Source: Monarcha castaneiventris obscurior
Lineage: Eukaryota; Chordata; Aves; Passeriformes; Monarchidae
Assembly: GCA_026261815.1 (NCBI GenBank)
Contig: JAMPIT010000417.1
Coordinates: 2,885,501 to 2,949,500, forward strand
Direction of reading: 5' to 3'
Length of the DNA stretch: 64,000 nucleotides
Both the position numbers and the translations under genes were made by a program. The notes under the pieces are model-generated. The model was not told the DNA's origin, ran no database searches, and was given only the letters and a program-made list of their open reading frames with translations. Positions 24,999 through 35,169 of the stretch are shown piece by piece (position 1 is the stretch's first letter; every line of letters starts with the position of its first letter).

Positions 24999-27264
24999 AT
25001 TACTTAATATATTACAGGTTAGCTTGGGATCATTTTTATTGAGCTATAAGGATAAGGAAAAACTTGCTAAATACTCTTTGGTTATAATTATTATTTTTAT
25101 TAGGGAATGTATAAAGATAATAATATCTGTTCTCATTTACCTTCTTAACATAATTGCTCTTATTTTAGGATTGGATTACTTTAGTTCTGTAGCATTCTCA
25201 TTAAATAGCAAAAGGATGATCACAAACAGAGGAGTAGCCCAGGAGTTGTACAGAACAGTATCAGCAGAGCCAAGACCACCTTGGCCAAAATGTGAGCTAA
25301 GAAGGGTACACAGCACTTCATACCCTGGTTTTGTCCAGGTACCCTGGAAGTAGACCTTTGGAGGTTATCTACCAAGACAACCAACCTGGCAGGAGAGCCA
25401 CTGCAGCTTGGTGTAGCCATCTTTATCCATAATGATAAGGAGCAGTGGGATTCAGGTGGACCAAAATTCAGATGTTTGTTAAGGGATGATTGTTTTCTAT
25501 TGCCATATAACGAGTATGATTTTTTTTCCTCAAGTTTTTCTTATTTCTGTTTTGCGTTAAAGCTGCAAAAATTTAATTTTAATGTGCCTCTTCATTTTTA
25601 ATTTTTGTGGTGATGTTTTACTTCTTACAACATCGTGGTTAGTACACCATGGCCTTCCTAACACAGCCTCCTGAATTTTCCAGGAAGATTGCTTCAGACT
25701 GGGGAAAAGCTTATTATCTTACCATTAGTTTTTATTACAGAGTAAATAATTTCCAGATAAGAAGTGATTTGTCTTTCCACAGAAATGCACAGTGTTTTCA
25801 AATGTAGAAATCAGAAGCTTATTTTTAATACTTCTATGAAACAGTCACTAGGAGAAAGCCATTTATAAATTGAAAAAGTGGGGTAGAGACTTTTTAGAGG
25901 TGTATTCAGCCAATTTTGATCCTCTTAAATTATCTTAGGTTTTTTCAAGCATTTTTCTTCAGTGGATTCATATTTCAGACAGTATTTCTGACAATCTATT
26001 TTATGCTTCATTGACCACAAGGTTTGAAATTCTAGTTCATATTGGCACAGTAGTGTCAAATTTGTAGTGATAAATGGATAACTTTTTTTTATTTTAGATA
26101 GGTCTCTTGTTTAATTTGAGATCTGTAATTTTTTTTTTCGGTTCATTACTTCTGCTATTTTTCTGTCTAGGAAAAAGTGATTAAAAGAGACAGAGGGATC
26201 AAGGTGCTTTAGACTTGTCCATGTGGAGAAATGGATTGTCCAAGGCAGGGTAAATGTACTCATGCTGTCAATTCATTTTGCTTTAAGAAAATTAATGTTA
26301 CAGTTTTCTGAATTTATATTTTTTTAGCGAACCAACACTGCTACTCTTGGGAATCGGTTTAAAATGTGCAACCCAGGATTCATTATTGGGTAGTATGCTT
26401 GCTAATGTTATTTTCATAAGCAGAGATCTTTTATTTAGGTGTATCGTGAATTAAATTTCTTGAATTTCAACAGAGTAGTAGTGTTGCTAAATTATAACCT
26501 CCTTATACTTAAAGTGATGATATCTCCTATCATTATTTAAGTATGTTCCACTATCTAATTGTGAGGCAAAGGAAGCTGAAGAGGAAATTAAGCACTGGGA
26601 AAATGCTTCTATTTTAGCATTTTCTCTATTATTCTTTATCCATTTCATAACAAACCATATCTCCTCAAAAATGGGCCCTGAATCTAAAGTTATTCATGCT
26701 GCTTTCCTAAATCTACAGAAGTTTGCATTTTATATTAATCATGTAAGATAATTCTGATGTCAGTCCTTAGAATTGTGTAGATTTTTTTCATCTCTTTTTT
26801 CTTAAAATTGGTGGAAAATATTCCTAAATTTTCATATGCTGTGATATCCGGGAGAGTCCACTTTTTATATAGGCTGTAATTAGATAGGACACAGAGTGGG
26901 TTTATAATATGTCAAGAGGCAAAGAAGGGAATTGCCTACTTGTGGCCAATGAATAGCTTAAGTGAGCTGAACAGTATTAAGTTATATCTAAAAACAATAC
27001 AGAAAAGTAACTATTCCTTAAAGTGGAATAAAGAGCTTGCTTCTGAAAGCAGTGAGTGACAATTAAAAGGCACGGTGTGATGAGGAGTAGGACTATTCCC
27101 CTTATTTGAGTCTTTGGCTTGTATATACTTACATTCCCTTGTGTATATTTTGTGTTGAGAACTATTCAAGTTCCTACTCTTTGTGTGTATCAAACCTACG
27201 TGTGTTTATTTTCACCAGAAAAATCTATTTGGCATGTGTTTTTGATTGCCATTTATCCAGGAAC
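24999..27264. other. Unique non-coding sequence
   Basis: No gene is recognised. The block at 25215-25420 is richer in GC than its surroundings and may be an old, unrecognisable repeat. I could not match it to a family. Confidence 0.5.
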
Positions 27265-27468
27265 CCATGATAGTGAATCACAGACTATCCTGAGCTGGAA
27301 GGGACTCAAGGATCAACTCCTGACTCCACATGGGACAAATGAAAAGTTAAACCATATGTCTAAGCGTGTTCAAACACTTCTTGAACACTGACAGGCTTGG
27401 GGCCATGACTTCACTGGGGAGCTTGTTTCAGTTCTTAGTCACCTCTTTAGTGAACAGCTTTATCCGGA
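27265..27468 (-). mobile_element. CR1 LINE 3' fragment
   Basis: Read on the minus strand, this is the 3' terminal region of a CR1 (chicken repeat 1) non-LTR retrotransposon. Visible hallmarks in plus orientation are the terminal ATGATAGTGAATCACAG and then CTGAGCTGGAAGGGACTC. These are followed by sequence typical of the CR1 3' untranslated and C-terminal region (CAAACACTTCTTGAACACTG, TGGGGAGCTTGTTTCAG). Only about 200 bp remain of an element of about 4.5 kb, the usual 5' truncation. No coding capacity is left. It belongs to the same general subfamily group as the copy at 43664-43896, in opposite orientation. Confidence 0.92.
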
Positions 27469-27735
27469 TCACAGAGTCAAAGAATACCAGGTTGGAAGGG
27501 TTCTCAAGGATCACCTGGTCCAACCACTCTTAGCACAAGCACTATCTCAACAAGGTGGCCCAGCACCCTGTCCAGCCAAAGTGTCCAGTGGTGGGGAAAT
27601 CACCACTTCTCTGGCGAGGTTACTCCAATGCCTGATTGTTCTCATTGTGAAAAATTTTCCTTGTGTGAACAATCAGAATCTCCTCAGGAGGAACTTGTAC
27701 CCATTATACCTTGTCTTTTTCATATGACTGCTTTT
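27469..27735 (-). mobile_element. CR1 LINE 3' fragment, second subfamily
   Basis: A second CR1 3' end in the same orientation directly abuts the first. In plus orientation the terminal ATCACAGAGTCAAAGAATAC is followed by AGGTTGGAAGGG, TGGTCCAACCACTCTT, CCAGCACCCTGTCCAG, TTCTCATTGTGAAAAATTTT and GAACTTGTACCCATTATACC. All of these are typical of the CR1 3' region. Its sequence differs clearly from the first copy, so this is a separate insertion of another subfamily and not a duplication. From memory it resembles subfamilies common in passerines and other Neoaves. It is severely 5' truncated and non-coding. Confidence 0.92.
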
Positions 27736-27930
27736 AAGTTGTGCTAAAGAAGAGCTTCCTTTCACAGTGGTTCAAAAATCTGATTGTTTCTAGAAATGCT
27801 AAACTGTTATGTTATAGTACAAACAGAAAATCTTTTAGTTAAGGAAAGATGAAATGTTTCAACTGGCACATGTTGATGTGCAAATGTGTGTATATATACA
27901 TATTCATATATGTAAAACACAGTCTTATGT

Positions 27931-27981
27931 ATATAATACTTATATCATGAGTAAGTGAGAAATATAATACTTACATCATGA
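27931..27981. repeat. Imperfect tandem duplication, period 31 bp
   Basis: ATATAATACTTATATCATGA recurs 31 bases later as ATATAATACTTACATCATGA, with one difference. It lies just downstream of a TA-rich simple stretch. Confidence 0.8.
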
Positions 27982-29059
27982 ACTGTGATAATAATGTGCT
28001 AAAAGTTGAACAGAAATTCCAGGATGACCAAGTGGCATTTTGTCCTTAAAATTCTGGTGGAAAAGCTACTGTTTTACTATTTTCTTTACTGTTACAAATT
28101 CAAGAAAGCTGTCTTTCATTAAAAGTAAGAATAAGGGGAAATAAAAGTACACAAACCCTTCTCTTTGGGATTTTTTTGACAGAGCTTACTGTTGGATTTC
28201 AGCAGGCACGTGCATTTGAGGAGATGATGGTTTATATTCCAAGGTGTGCTGACCTTACCACCATAAGCTGTTGATATCACAAAATGCCTCAAATACTCTT
28301 TAGACATGAGATCACTATCCCACTCTCAGATTTGATTATATTTGGCCAACAAGTCAAAAAATCACTGTACCTAGAAAAAAAACATGATCTCATTAAGCCT
28401 AATTTCCCCAGAAATCAGGCCAAAGTGTTAAGACAAAAAGATACAGTGTATTTGAGAAGGGAGTGTAGAAACAGCATTTAGTGTTTCCAAAGAGAACTAA
28501 AAATTTTTTTGGGCTGGGAGTGAGGATTGGTTGCTGGTGAATTGCATATATAATTCGTCAGTTGTCCTCATTTATTTTGATACTTGTGAATTTGTAACAC
28601 AGGCAGTGACAGTTTAAAACAAAATGCTTCTCCTCCTCTTCTTTTTCTCACTGATTCTCTTTAACTTCATCTGTGTTGACAGAAAGGAGTTGGAAGAAGG
28701 GAATTTGGATGAATTTATCTGTCATAATGGGAGAAGAAAGGCATGGAAGAGCTTCTAATGTTTTAGCATGCATTAGAATGTTAATAGACAATTATCATAA
28801 TTAAATAAAAACATTCTGGTTTCTAAGTAGTGTGCCAGTTTTCAAAATGCAAGTATTCCTTGTTGTCTCTTACTTGAGAGATATAAATCAATTTGTCTGC
28901 TAAATCCAGGAGATGTCAAAGCACATGTTTTATTTATCATGGTGTGTTCATCTATTTGTCTTTTCTTTTATTGAAAATGTGGGTTGGTTTGAGATTTAAA
29001 ATTGTTAATTTTCTACCCTCTCTTTCTACTTGAATGTCCTTTATTTTCATGTGCAGTCA
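27982..29059. other. Unique non-coding sequence
   Basis: No gene is recognised. A 40-nt segment at 28202-28241 (open frame QARAFEEMMVYIP) lies between an acceptor-like TTTCAG and a moderate donor, but it is too short to judge. Confidence 0.5.
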
Positions 29060-29580
29060 AAGAAGCACGAGAATAAGCTTCCATGCTGTGCGGATAAATA
29101 ACTCCTCTAGCAACTGGAAAGAATTAAAACACAGCATTAGCAGCAGTAGCTGCATTAGTTGGAATGGTTTACCCAGGATACGCTAACTGATAAACTTGTA
29201 TCTATTTAAGAAAGATCTAATTAGGATCCTTTTGTTACATAAACGAAACCATATTATTATAATAAAATATACATAAAATAATGAATAGAACATAATTTTT
29301 TATAATTTCATTCATTTGAGATGACTTAAAGGTAATTTCTACATTTTAAGCATTTAGTTTCATGACATTTCCTAGCAATTCACCAATTATAATGCCTTAA
29401 ATGTTTGCCATTATCAAGAAACATTTAATGTAAGATTAGATCAGTCATAAATATTTTATAGGGAGAAAATATATTATTTCAGGTACATCCCAACATCTTT
29501 ATGCCTGTAATTCTGTGCATCCGCATACCAATAAAAGGGATGCTCTATTAGCATATTGCACTCCTACTACATCCTTCTGT
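29060..29580. other. AT-rich block resembling conserved non-coding DNA
   Basis: There is no gene here. The block has complex, non-repetitive AT-rich sequence with several homeodomain-like TAAT/ATTA cores and an octamer-like ATTAGCAT. This is the texture of vertebrate conserved non-coding elements. That judgement is visual only, and no conservation data were available. Confidence 0.2.
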
Positions 29581-29894
29581 TGTGGGTGAGTCAGTCTTGA
29601 ATTAATCTGAAGATTGTTTCAATTTTGCTTCCAAAGTCAGCAAGATACATTTTGGGATGACTTTTCTTCTCTTTCCCTGTTACTGTTACCTCAGCAACCT
29701 TTGAAGTTAAGTTGAGGCATCTGAAGATCTGTCCTTGACTGTCCATAGCATGGTTCTGCCTGGCGCAGTAAGGGACATGTCTGGCAGCCCCATTGTTGTT
29801 TTTCTAGGCAGCAATCTAGAGACCACTATGACAGACATGCCATTTTGGTTTATTTTTTAATGAAAAACTGAAGTACTATGATGTCTTAAGTGAC
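29581..29894. other. Unique non-coding sequence
   Basis: I see nothing in this stretch other than the start of the flank of the 39-bp minisatellite. Confidence 0.5.
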
Positions 29895-30011
29895 GGTGAG
29901 GGGCTTGGAAGGGCTGTGGCATGGAGGTGCTTTGGTGAGGGGCTTGGAAGGGCTGTGGCATGGAGGTGCTTTGGTGAGGGGCTTGGAAGGGCTGTGGCAT
30001 GGAGGTGCTTT
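29895..30011. repeat. Perfect minisatellite, 3 x 39 bp
   Basis: A 39-base unit beginning GGTGAGGGGCTTGGAAGGGC is present three times in exact tandem (starts 29895, 29934 and 29973) with no mismatch. The unit length is a multiple of three, so the frame continues through and would encode a 13-residue repeat (VRGLEGLWHGGAL) on the plus strand. The flanking frames are not gene-like, so this is best read as a recent non-coding expansion. Confidence 0.98.
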
Positions 30012-33000
30012 GGTCAGTACCGTTAATCACCTTTTGAATTGTATCACTGGTTTTCCTCCACAGGGAAGACAAGTTTTGCACCATGGCAGTCCCATGGTGA
30101 GTAGGGCAAATCAGTCTTCATGACTCAAGCCAGTGAAGGGGAAAGTGGAGAGAAGGAAACTGCATTTCATTTCATATTTAATAGCCTATTATGGCAGGAT
30201 TGCTGCAAACGTAAGTATTTTAATTTTCAGGCACACATTCTAAGGAAAAATAAGTGAATCTTCTGAGGAAACAAGACATATTCTATAAGGGTTTTCCCTT
30301 ATCACTCTCTTTGCCTTTTGTAGTCAAGGAACTGCATACCACCTGCTTCTGGTGCATTGTGCCCACATCCCTCCTGACTATACTCTCCATTTTTATGACC
30401 CAAACAGCAGTTCCAAAAGTTCATTTCTCAGGGGCTTAGGGCATGTATCTGGGTTGTGACTCACCTGCAGCAGTCCAGGCATCCCATGGGTTGGTGACTA
30501 CAACCAGCTTACACAGCTGTAAGTGCACCCTCTCTCACAGCAAATGGACCTTAACTGAGGAACTCTTGGTGTGAGCTCTAAGCAGGAGCTGGGCACAGGC
30601 AGCAGCAGCAGGAGCAGCCTGGTGTGGAGCTTCCTAGAGAACACTCACAGCTTTACAAAGAAATAACACACCTCAGAAGACCTGCTTGGTAAGATGTCTC
30701 TGTTGTGTGCTTTAGGGCTGTTCTTCACTGTAGAGGTTTAATAAGCTTGAAGGAATCATAGTGTCTGCTCTGGAGCCCGTCTCCTCTATTTATTCTCTTG
30801 CTATTTGAGGACAAAGCAGTGCTGTGTGATTCTGTTTGGATCACACATTAACCAAATTTCTATCAATGACTTAAAATAGAAATAATACTAGCTGCTAAAT
30901 ACAGAATAGTGTTTCACAGAACCATTTTAAACTGCCAGACCTATCAGATTAGCAATAATTTCTTAAAAGGTTGTTTTTTAGTTTACGTTTGTCCTCTGTT
31001 TTCTGCAGTTTGGTGCATCTATAAATTCTGACAAGTCTGTTTTTGTTGACAGGCAATATTGGTCTTCCTTTGAAAGTTTGATTTGCTTCCTATGAGATTT
31101 CTTGATATATAGTAGAAGTTTAGTTATAACTTAAGCTTAAAAAATATCATCTTGACTGTTTCATTGCCTCTGTGATAACCTTAAAAATCTATGTGATCCA
31201 CATGCTACCACATGGGTGTTGAAGCAACAGCATTTCTTTTAAAAATGAACACAATTATTAAGATAAGGGACTAAAATAACAAAACACAAATATATATATA
31301 TTCTTATGTAGAACATTGGATTCTCATAGTTTTAAAATAGTTTTAGCTGTATACTTGGCAAAACTTCTTGAAATTTTATTTTCATTTAGCTATGGATTCC
31401 CCTTTGTCGTCTGTACTAATGCAAGCAGCAGTCCCCATTCAATGCATAGAAGGCTTTTATTAAGTTGTAAGGGTAAGAAGAGTGTCGTTGCTTTTCTAAT
31501 TCTCCCTTTTTTTGGCAAACGGGTATTGGAATGAGAGAAAATAGGCTAGCAATATCCTCTCTTGGCGCTTAATGAAATGCTGTTAGAAATCTACAGTATG
31601 ACAGAATTTATTTCCTTCCAGCAGATACGAAAGAAATACTAAGTTCTTTACAATAGCACAGTTTTACCATTTATTTCCCTTTTTCCACTACATGATAAAC
31701 ACAATATTTCTTGTGTAAGAAGACCATTTCTCTTCCTCATACCCCCTGTAAAGTAGTAATAGTCATTAGTTCCTTGTTACCAGTTCCGCTGAAATCTCTT
31801 CTACTGATTAAGCTTGTGGTTAATTTTACTTTGGAGCCTTGGAATGACATAAACATTGCTTGAAACTTGTCGTAGGTTTTGTGCCTGAGCTCTTTCCCAT
31901 GTTGGCTTCTCTGGTGCATACATTCAGGCCACAACCTGTCCCTCTTTAGGGGTGTGTGTTCGAGGTCACTCCCTTTCACCAGAAGTCTCTTTTGACAATA
32001 CCTGTGGGAAAAGTGTGTTTAACCTCTCCACCCCAAAGTTAAATTTCAGCAAAACTAACAGTTCAGAAAGTGATTAATGAGGGTGGTAAGCAGGCTGACA
32101 GGGCAGATAGTATTGACTTCATCAACCTGTTTAATTAGGGAACTGGGTAAAAAAACCCATAAAAATAAATGTAACTTCTAATGCTTCCTTGCCATGTGGT
32201 ATTGGAAGTGGGGGTCACTCACAGTAAATTATAGTTCCAAGGAAAACGTATGCCATTATGATAAATGTGATATAAATAGGTAGATAGGCTGGCTTTCACT
32301 GCTGCCTTTTACTAAGTCATTGTCCCACCCCAGATTGGCTGTACTATAGTGATTCATAGATAATTTCTTGTAATGAATGAGCATAATTCTGGTGGAATTT
32401 GGAAATTGGTAGTAAAGTTTGTTTTTAAAATACGTATTTATTTCTCTTAGTGATACAGTAGAAGCTGAAACTAAAATAAGAACAGAAGTCTCTTCTCTTT
32501 CAAATTCTTTTGGAAAGAACAAAACATTTGACTCTCACATCTTACAAAGGTATAACAAGGCAGATGTCCCTCTGTTTGAAATCTCCATCTTAATTCATTA
32601 GAAAAACTGAGGAACTATTTGAGTTTGTATATTGTTTGAACCAGAAGTTGGAGACTAGCAGTCTCATCTGTGGTGGTGCTAGTCTGCATCTTGCAAGAGA
32701 AACAAAACTGAAAGGGCTCCTAACTTTTGGTTTAATTTTTCTAATAAAAGTAATTTTTTTTTGAAATTCAAGTCAGGAAATGGAAAAGTGAATGTTCTCA
32801 GGGTAACACTAGCTCAGCTTCTTTACACAAATAGATTTTTTCCCCAGTAGATTTCTAAAGCTTATTATATTACCATTTGTTTTGCTTTACATGGAAGAAA
32901 TTCCCTTCTTTGCAAGGTATACACTGCCTTCTGTACACTGTCAATAGCTAAACAATACTAATAGCAATGATTAAAGGATCAGATGTACAGTTCAATTAGT

Positions 33001-33419
33001 AGAAGTGGGTTTCCATTTCCTGAGTCTTGACTGGGGATGATATTGATGTAACCTTAATTTTAACAGTGTATATGTTTTGAAATGTAAATATAAAACAGCA
33101 CATCCAGAAAATGTCACCAGGCATGAGTGAGATGTGCTAGGCTGTGTATCCCTCTGACACAAGAGCAAACAGCAAGGAAATAAGCAACTAAGTTATTTGA
33201 TATCCTGTGCTTCACTCAGGTCTTCATCACAGCCTTATCTTCCTCCCTTTCATCACAAAGAGCTCACGTATCATTACCCCCCGCCTCGTGCTAGCAATTT
33301 TGTTATCAGCCACAATTATTATTTGCCAACATACTGACTAGAAATTACAGAACTGAAGTTAAGGAATTGAAACTGTCATGTAGTTCAACTACACCCTGCA
33401 TATTTCTGCTCATGAGTTG
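30012..33419. other. Unique non-coding sequence
   Basis: No gene is recognised. A GC-richer patch at about 30440-30690, including a short GCA run, could be an old repeat that I cannot identify. A short (TA)n run lies at 31290-31300. Confidence 0.5.
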
Positions 33420-33625
33420 CGCTGGCTAGTGCAAGCTCGGCGATGAGATCATGTAGAAGGGCTTTTTAAAGTTCTTCTCAGGGTTTTTCTGCACTGCTGA
33501 GGACTGGAGAGGTGTCCTCAGCATTGAGTGTGCTGCCCTCTGCTGCTGCGTCCCTGCTCGTTGTAGCCTCCGCTCATGGGGAGCATCCCTCTCCCGGGCC
33601 GGGAACCTCTTTGCAAGACCAGCGC
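33420..33625. other. Local CpG-rich patch
   Basis: At least eight CpG dinucleotides lie within about 200 bp, including CCCGGGCCGGG, in a window where CpG is otherwise very scarce. It is too short for a classical CpG island. It might be a weak promoter, a young GC-rich insertion or an unmethylated regulatory site. No core promoter element or coding start could be tied to it. Confidence 0.4.
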
Positions 33626-35053
33626 TGATGGAGATGAGGTCAAGCAAGAAGCAGCAAGATGCAGGTCTGCCTACAGCATAGCACGGGAACAGGCCAAAGG
33701 CTGGAGCTTAAATACAGCTCCTAAGCTGAGGGACAGAGGTTCCCTCTGCAGATTCCTTGCAGCTCTTTTCCCAGCAGCCGATCCAGGGTTACCCAGCAGT
33801 GTTACTGGAGTTAGCCATGAGCACAGGCAGCTAAAGCCCAGGATGGGCCAGGGGAAAGGCTGCAGGATGCCTCAGGCAGGGCTCTGTCATAACCTATCTC
33901 TCTAGAGGGAGTGTATCAATATAAATGGAGTTTAATTACTTTCTCTTCCTTCCCTGTTGAGAAATGGTGAGAGACTGGAACCAGGACGTGTGGAATTGGC
34001 ACCAGTGGGAAATTATCCCAAGTAGCATTTGTCTCTTACTGGCTGCTTCTGAAACCCACACAGTGAGATTTACTATCATCAGAAGAGAAAATGTGGGTCT
34101 GAACACTGCAGATCTGATGACAGTTCTGGTCTTAGTGACTAATGCTCTCTGGGGAAAGGGAGGAGGTGATGCCTTGTGTGGGAAAGTAGAGGTAAATGAA
34201 AACTGAGCTGGAGAAAAGTCAACTTTAAGAATCCTTTAATATTCTCAAGTCTTGTAATAGACCTATTACAACTCCAGAACTTCTGCTGGGATTTCAGAAA
34301 ATAAGCTCCCATCCAGTATTTGACACTTTTGCTGCTCCCTGAAATTGTAAATTTCCCCCTCCTGTCTTATGGTTCATGAACTATAATAGCAGCCTAAATA
34401 TTTCACCTTTCTTTTGTCATTTTGTTTCTGTAGGAGTTGGGAAGCTGAGTTGTTTAACATATGAAAAGTGAATAATTAGGAGACCTTGATTCCTTCCCTA
34501 ATGGATGTGAATGCCAGGAGTAGCTAATAATGAGGAGACTTGCATTTGTTGATTTTTATTAAGAAATGCAAGAAAGAAAGGAGAGAAAAGTGGTTTTCTC
34601 CTTTGTTTCCTCTGGAAAAGAATAGCAAATAGGCTGTGATATAATATTACTAATACTGGTCAAAGAAGAGGATATATTACAACAGTGTAATTCCAGGGGT
34701 TCATTGAAGAATGGCTAATTGAAGGCCAAACAGTTGAAAAATGTGCCCTCAGAACTCTTTTTGTCCCTGCAGTTCATCACATGGAATGGTAACTTTTGCT
34801 TCTTCTCAATAATAATACGGTGATCCTTTTTATTTCCTAAAAATAATTAATTAAAGGTGGTGAATTTTCCTTCCTATAGAAAGAAAGCAGAAAGAATACT
34901 AGAAAAGAACAGGTCTAGAACTGTTATTTGGGTATCTTTCAGTCTGTGAGGAGGACCCCTGTGGTGTTATATTCAGAGACATTTATTCACTGACTCAAAG
35001 TGAATCTTTTCTCAAAGATCTAAATTTCGGTTGTCAAAATTTTCTCCTTTTAG
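33626..35053. other. Unique non-coding sequence
   Basis: No gene is recognised. A strong acceptor-like site at about 34434 (TTTCTGTAG) leads into frames that close without a donor. Confidence 0.5.
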
Positions 35054-35169
35054 ATACAGCAACAGAAGACTTTAAAGCCATGGGAATAACTTTTGGCTTG
35101 AATTTAAATGCATATCTCCAGGGACTACAAACTCAATTCAGACTGCTTTCTACTGAACAGATTCTGCAA
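35054..35169 (+). other. Candidate 116-nt internal exon
   Basis: Following an acceptor, TTCTCCTTTTAG, one frame is open for 38 codons (begins TATEDFKAMGITFGLNLNAY and ends STEQILQ). It ends exactly at a possible donor, CAA|GTAATA. The peptide has a balanced composition and looks protein-like, but I do not recognise it. The donor lacks the usual G at -1 and at +5. The exon would begin with two bases completing a codon and end on a codon boundary. Confidence 0.17.

Noticed and set aside
25215..25420. CR1 internal fragment
   Set aside because: A few CR1-like words (GGAGGTTATCTACC, CCAACCTGGCAGG) are present but in no consistent order, so this was not called.
29857..30123. Repeat-containing small protein with a 13-residue motif
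   Set aside because: The frame exists only because the 39-bp minisatellite unit is a multiple of three. The flanks are not protein-like.
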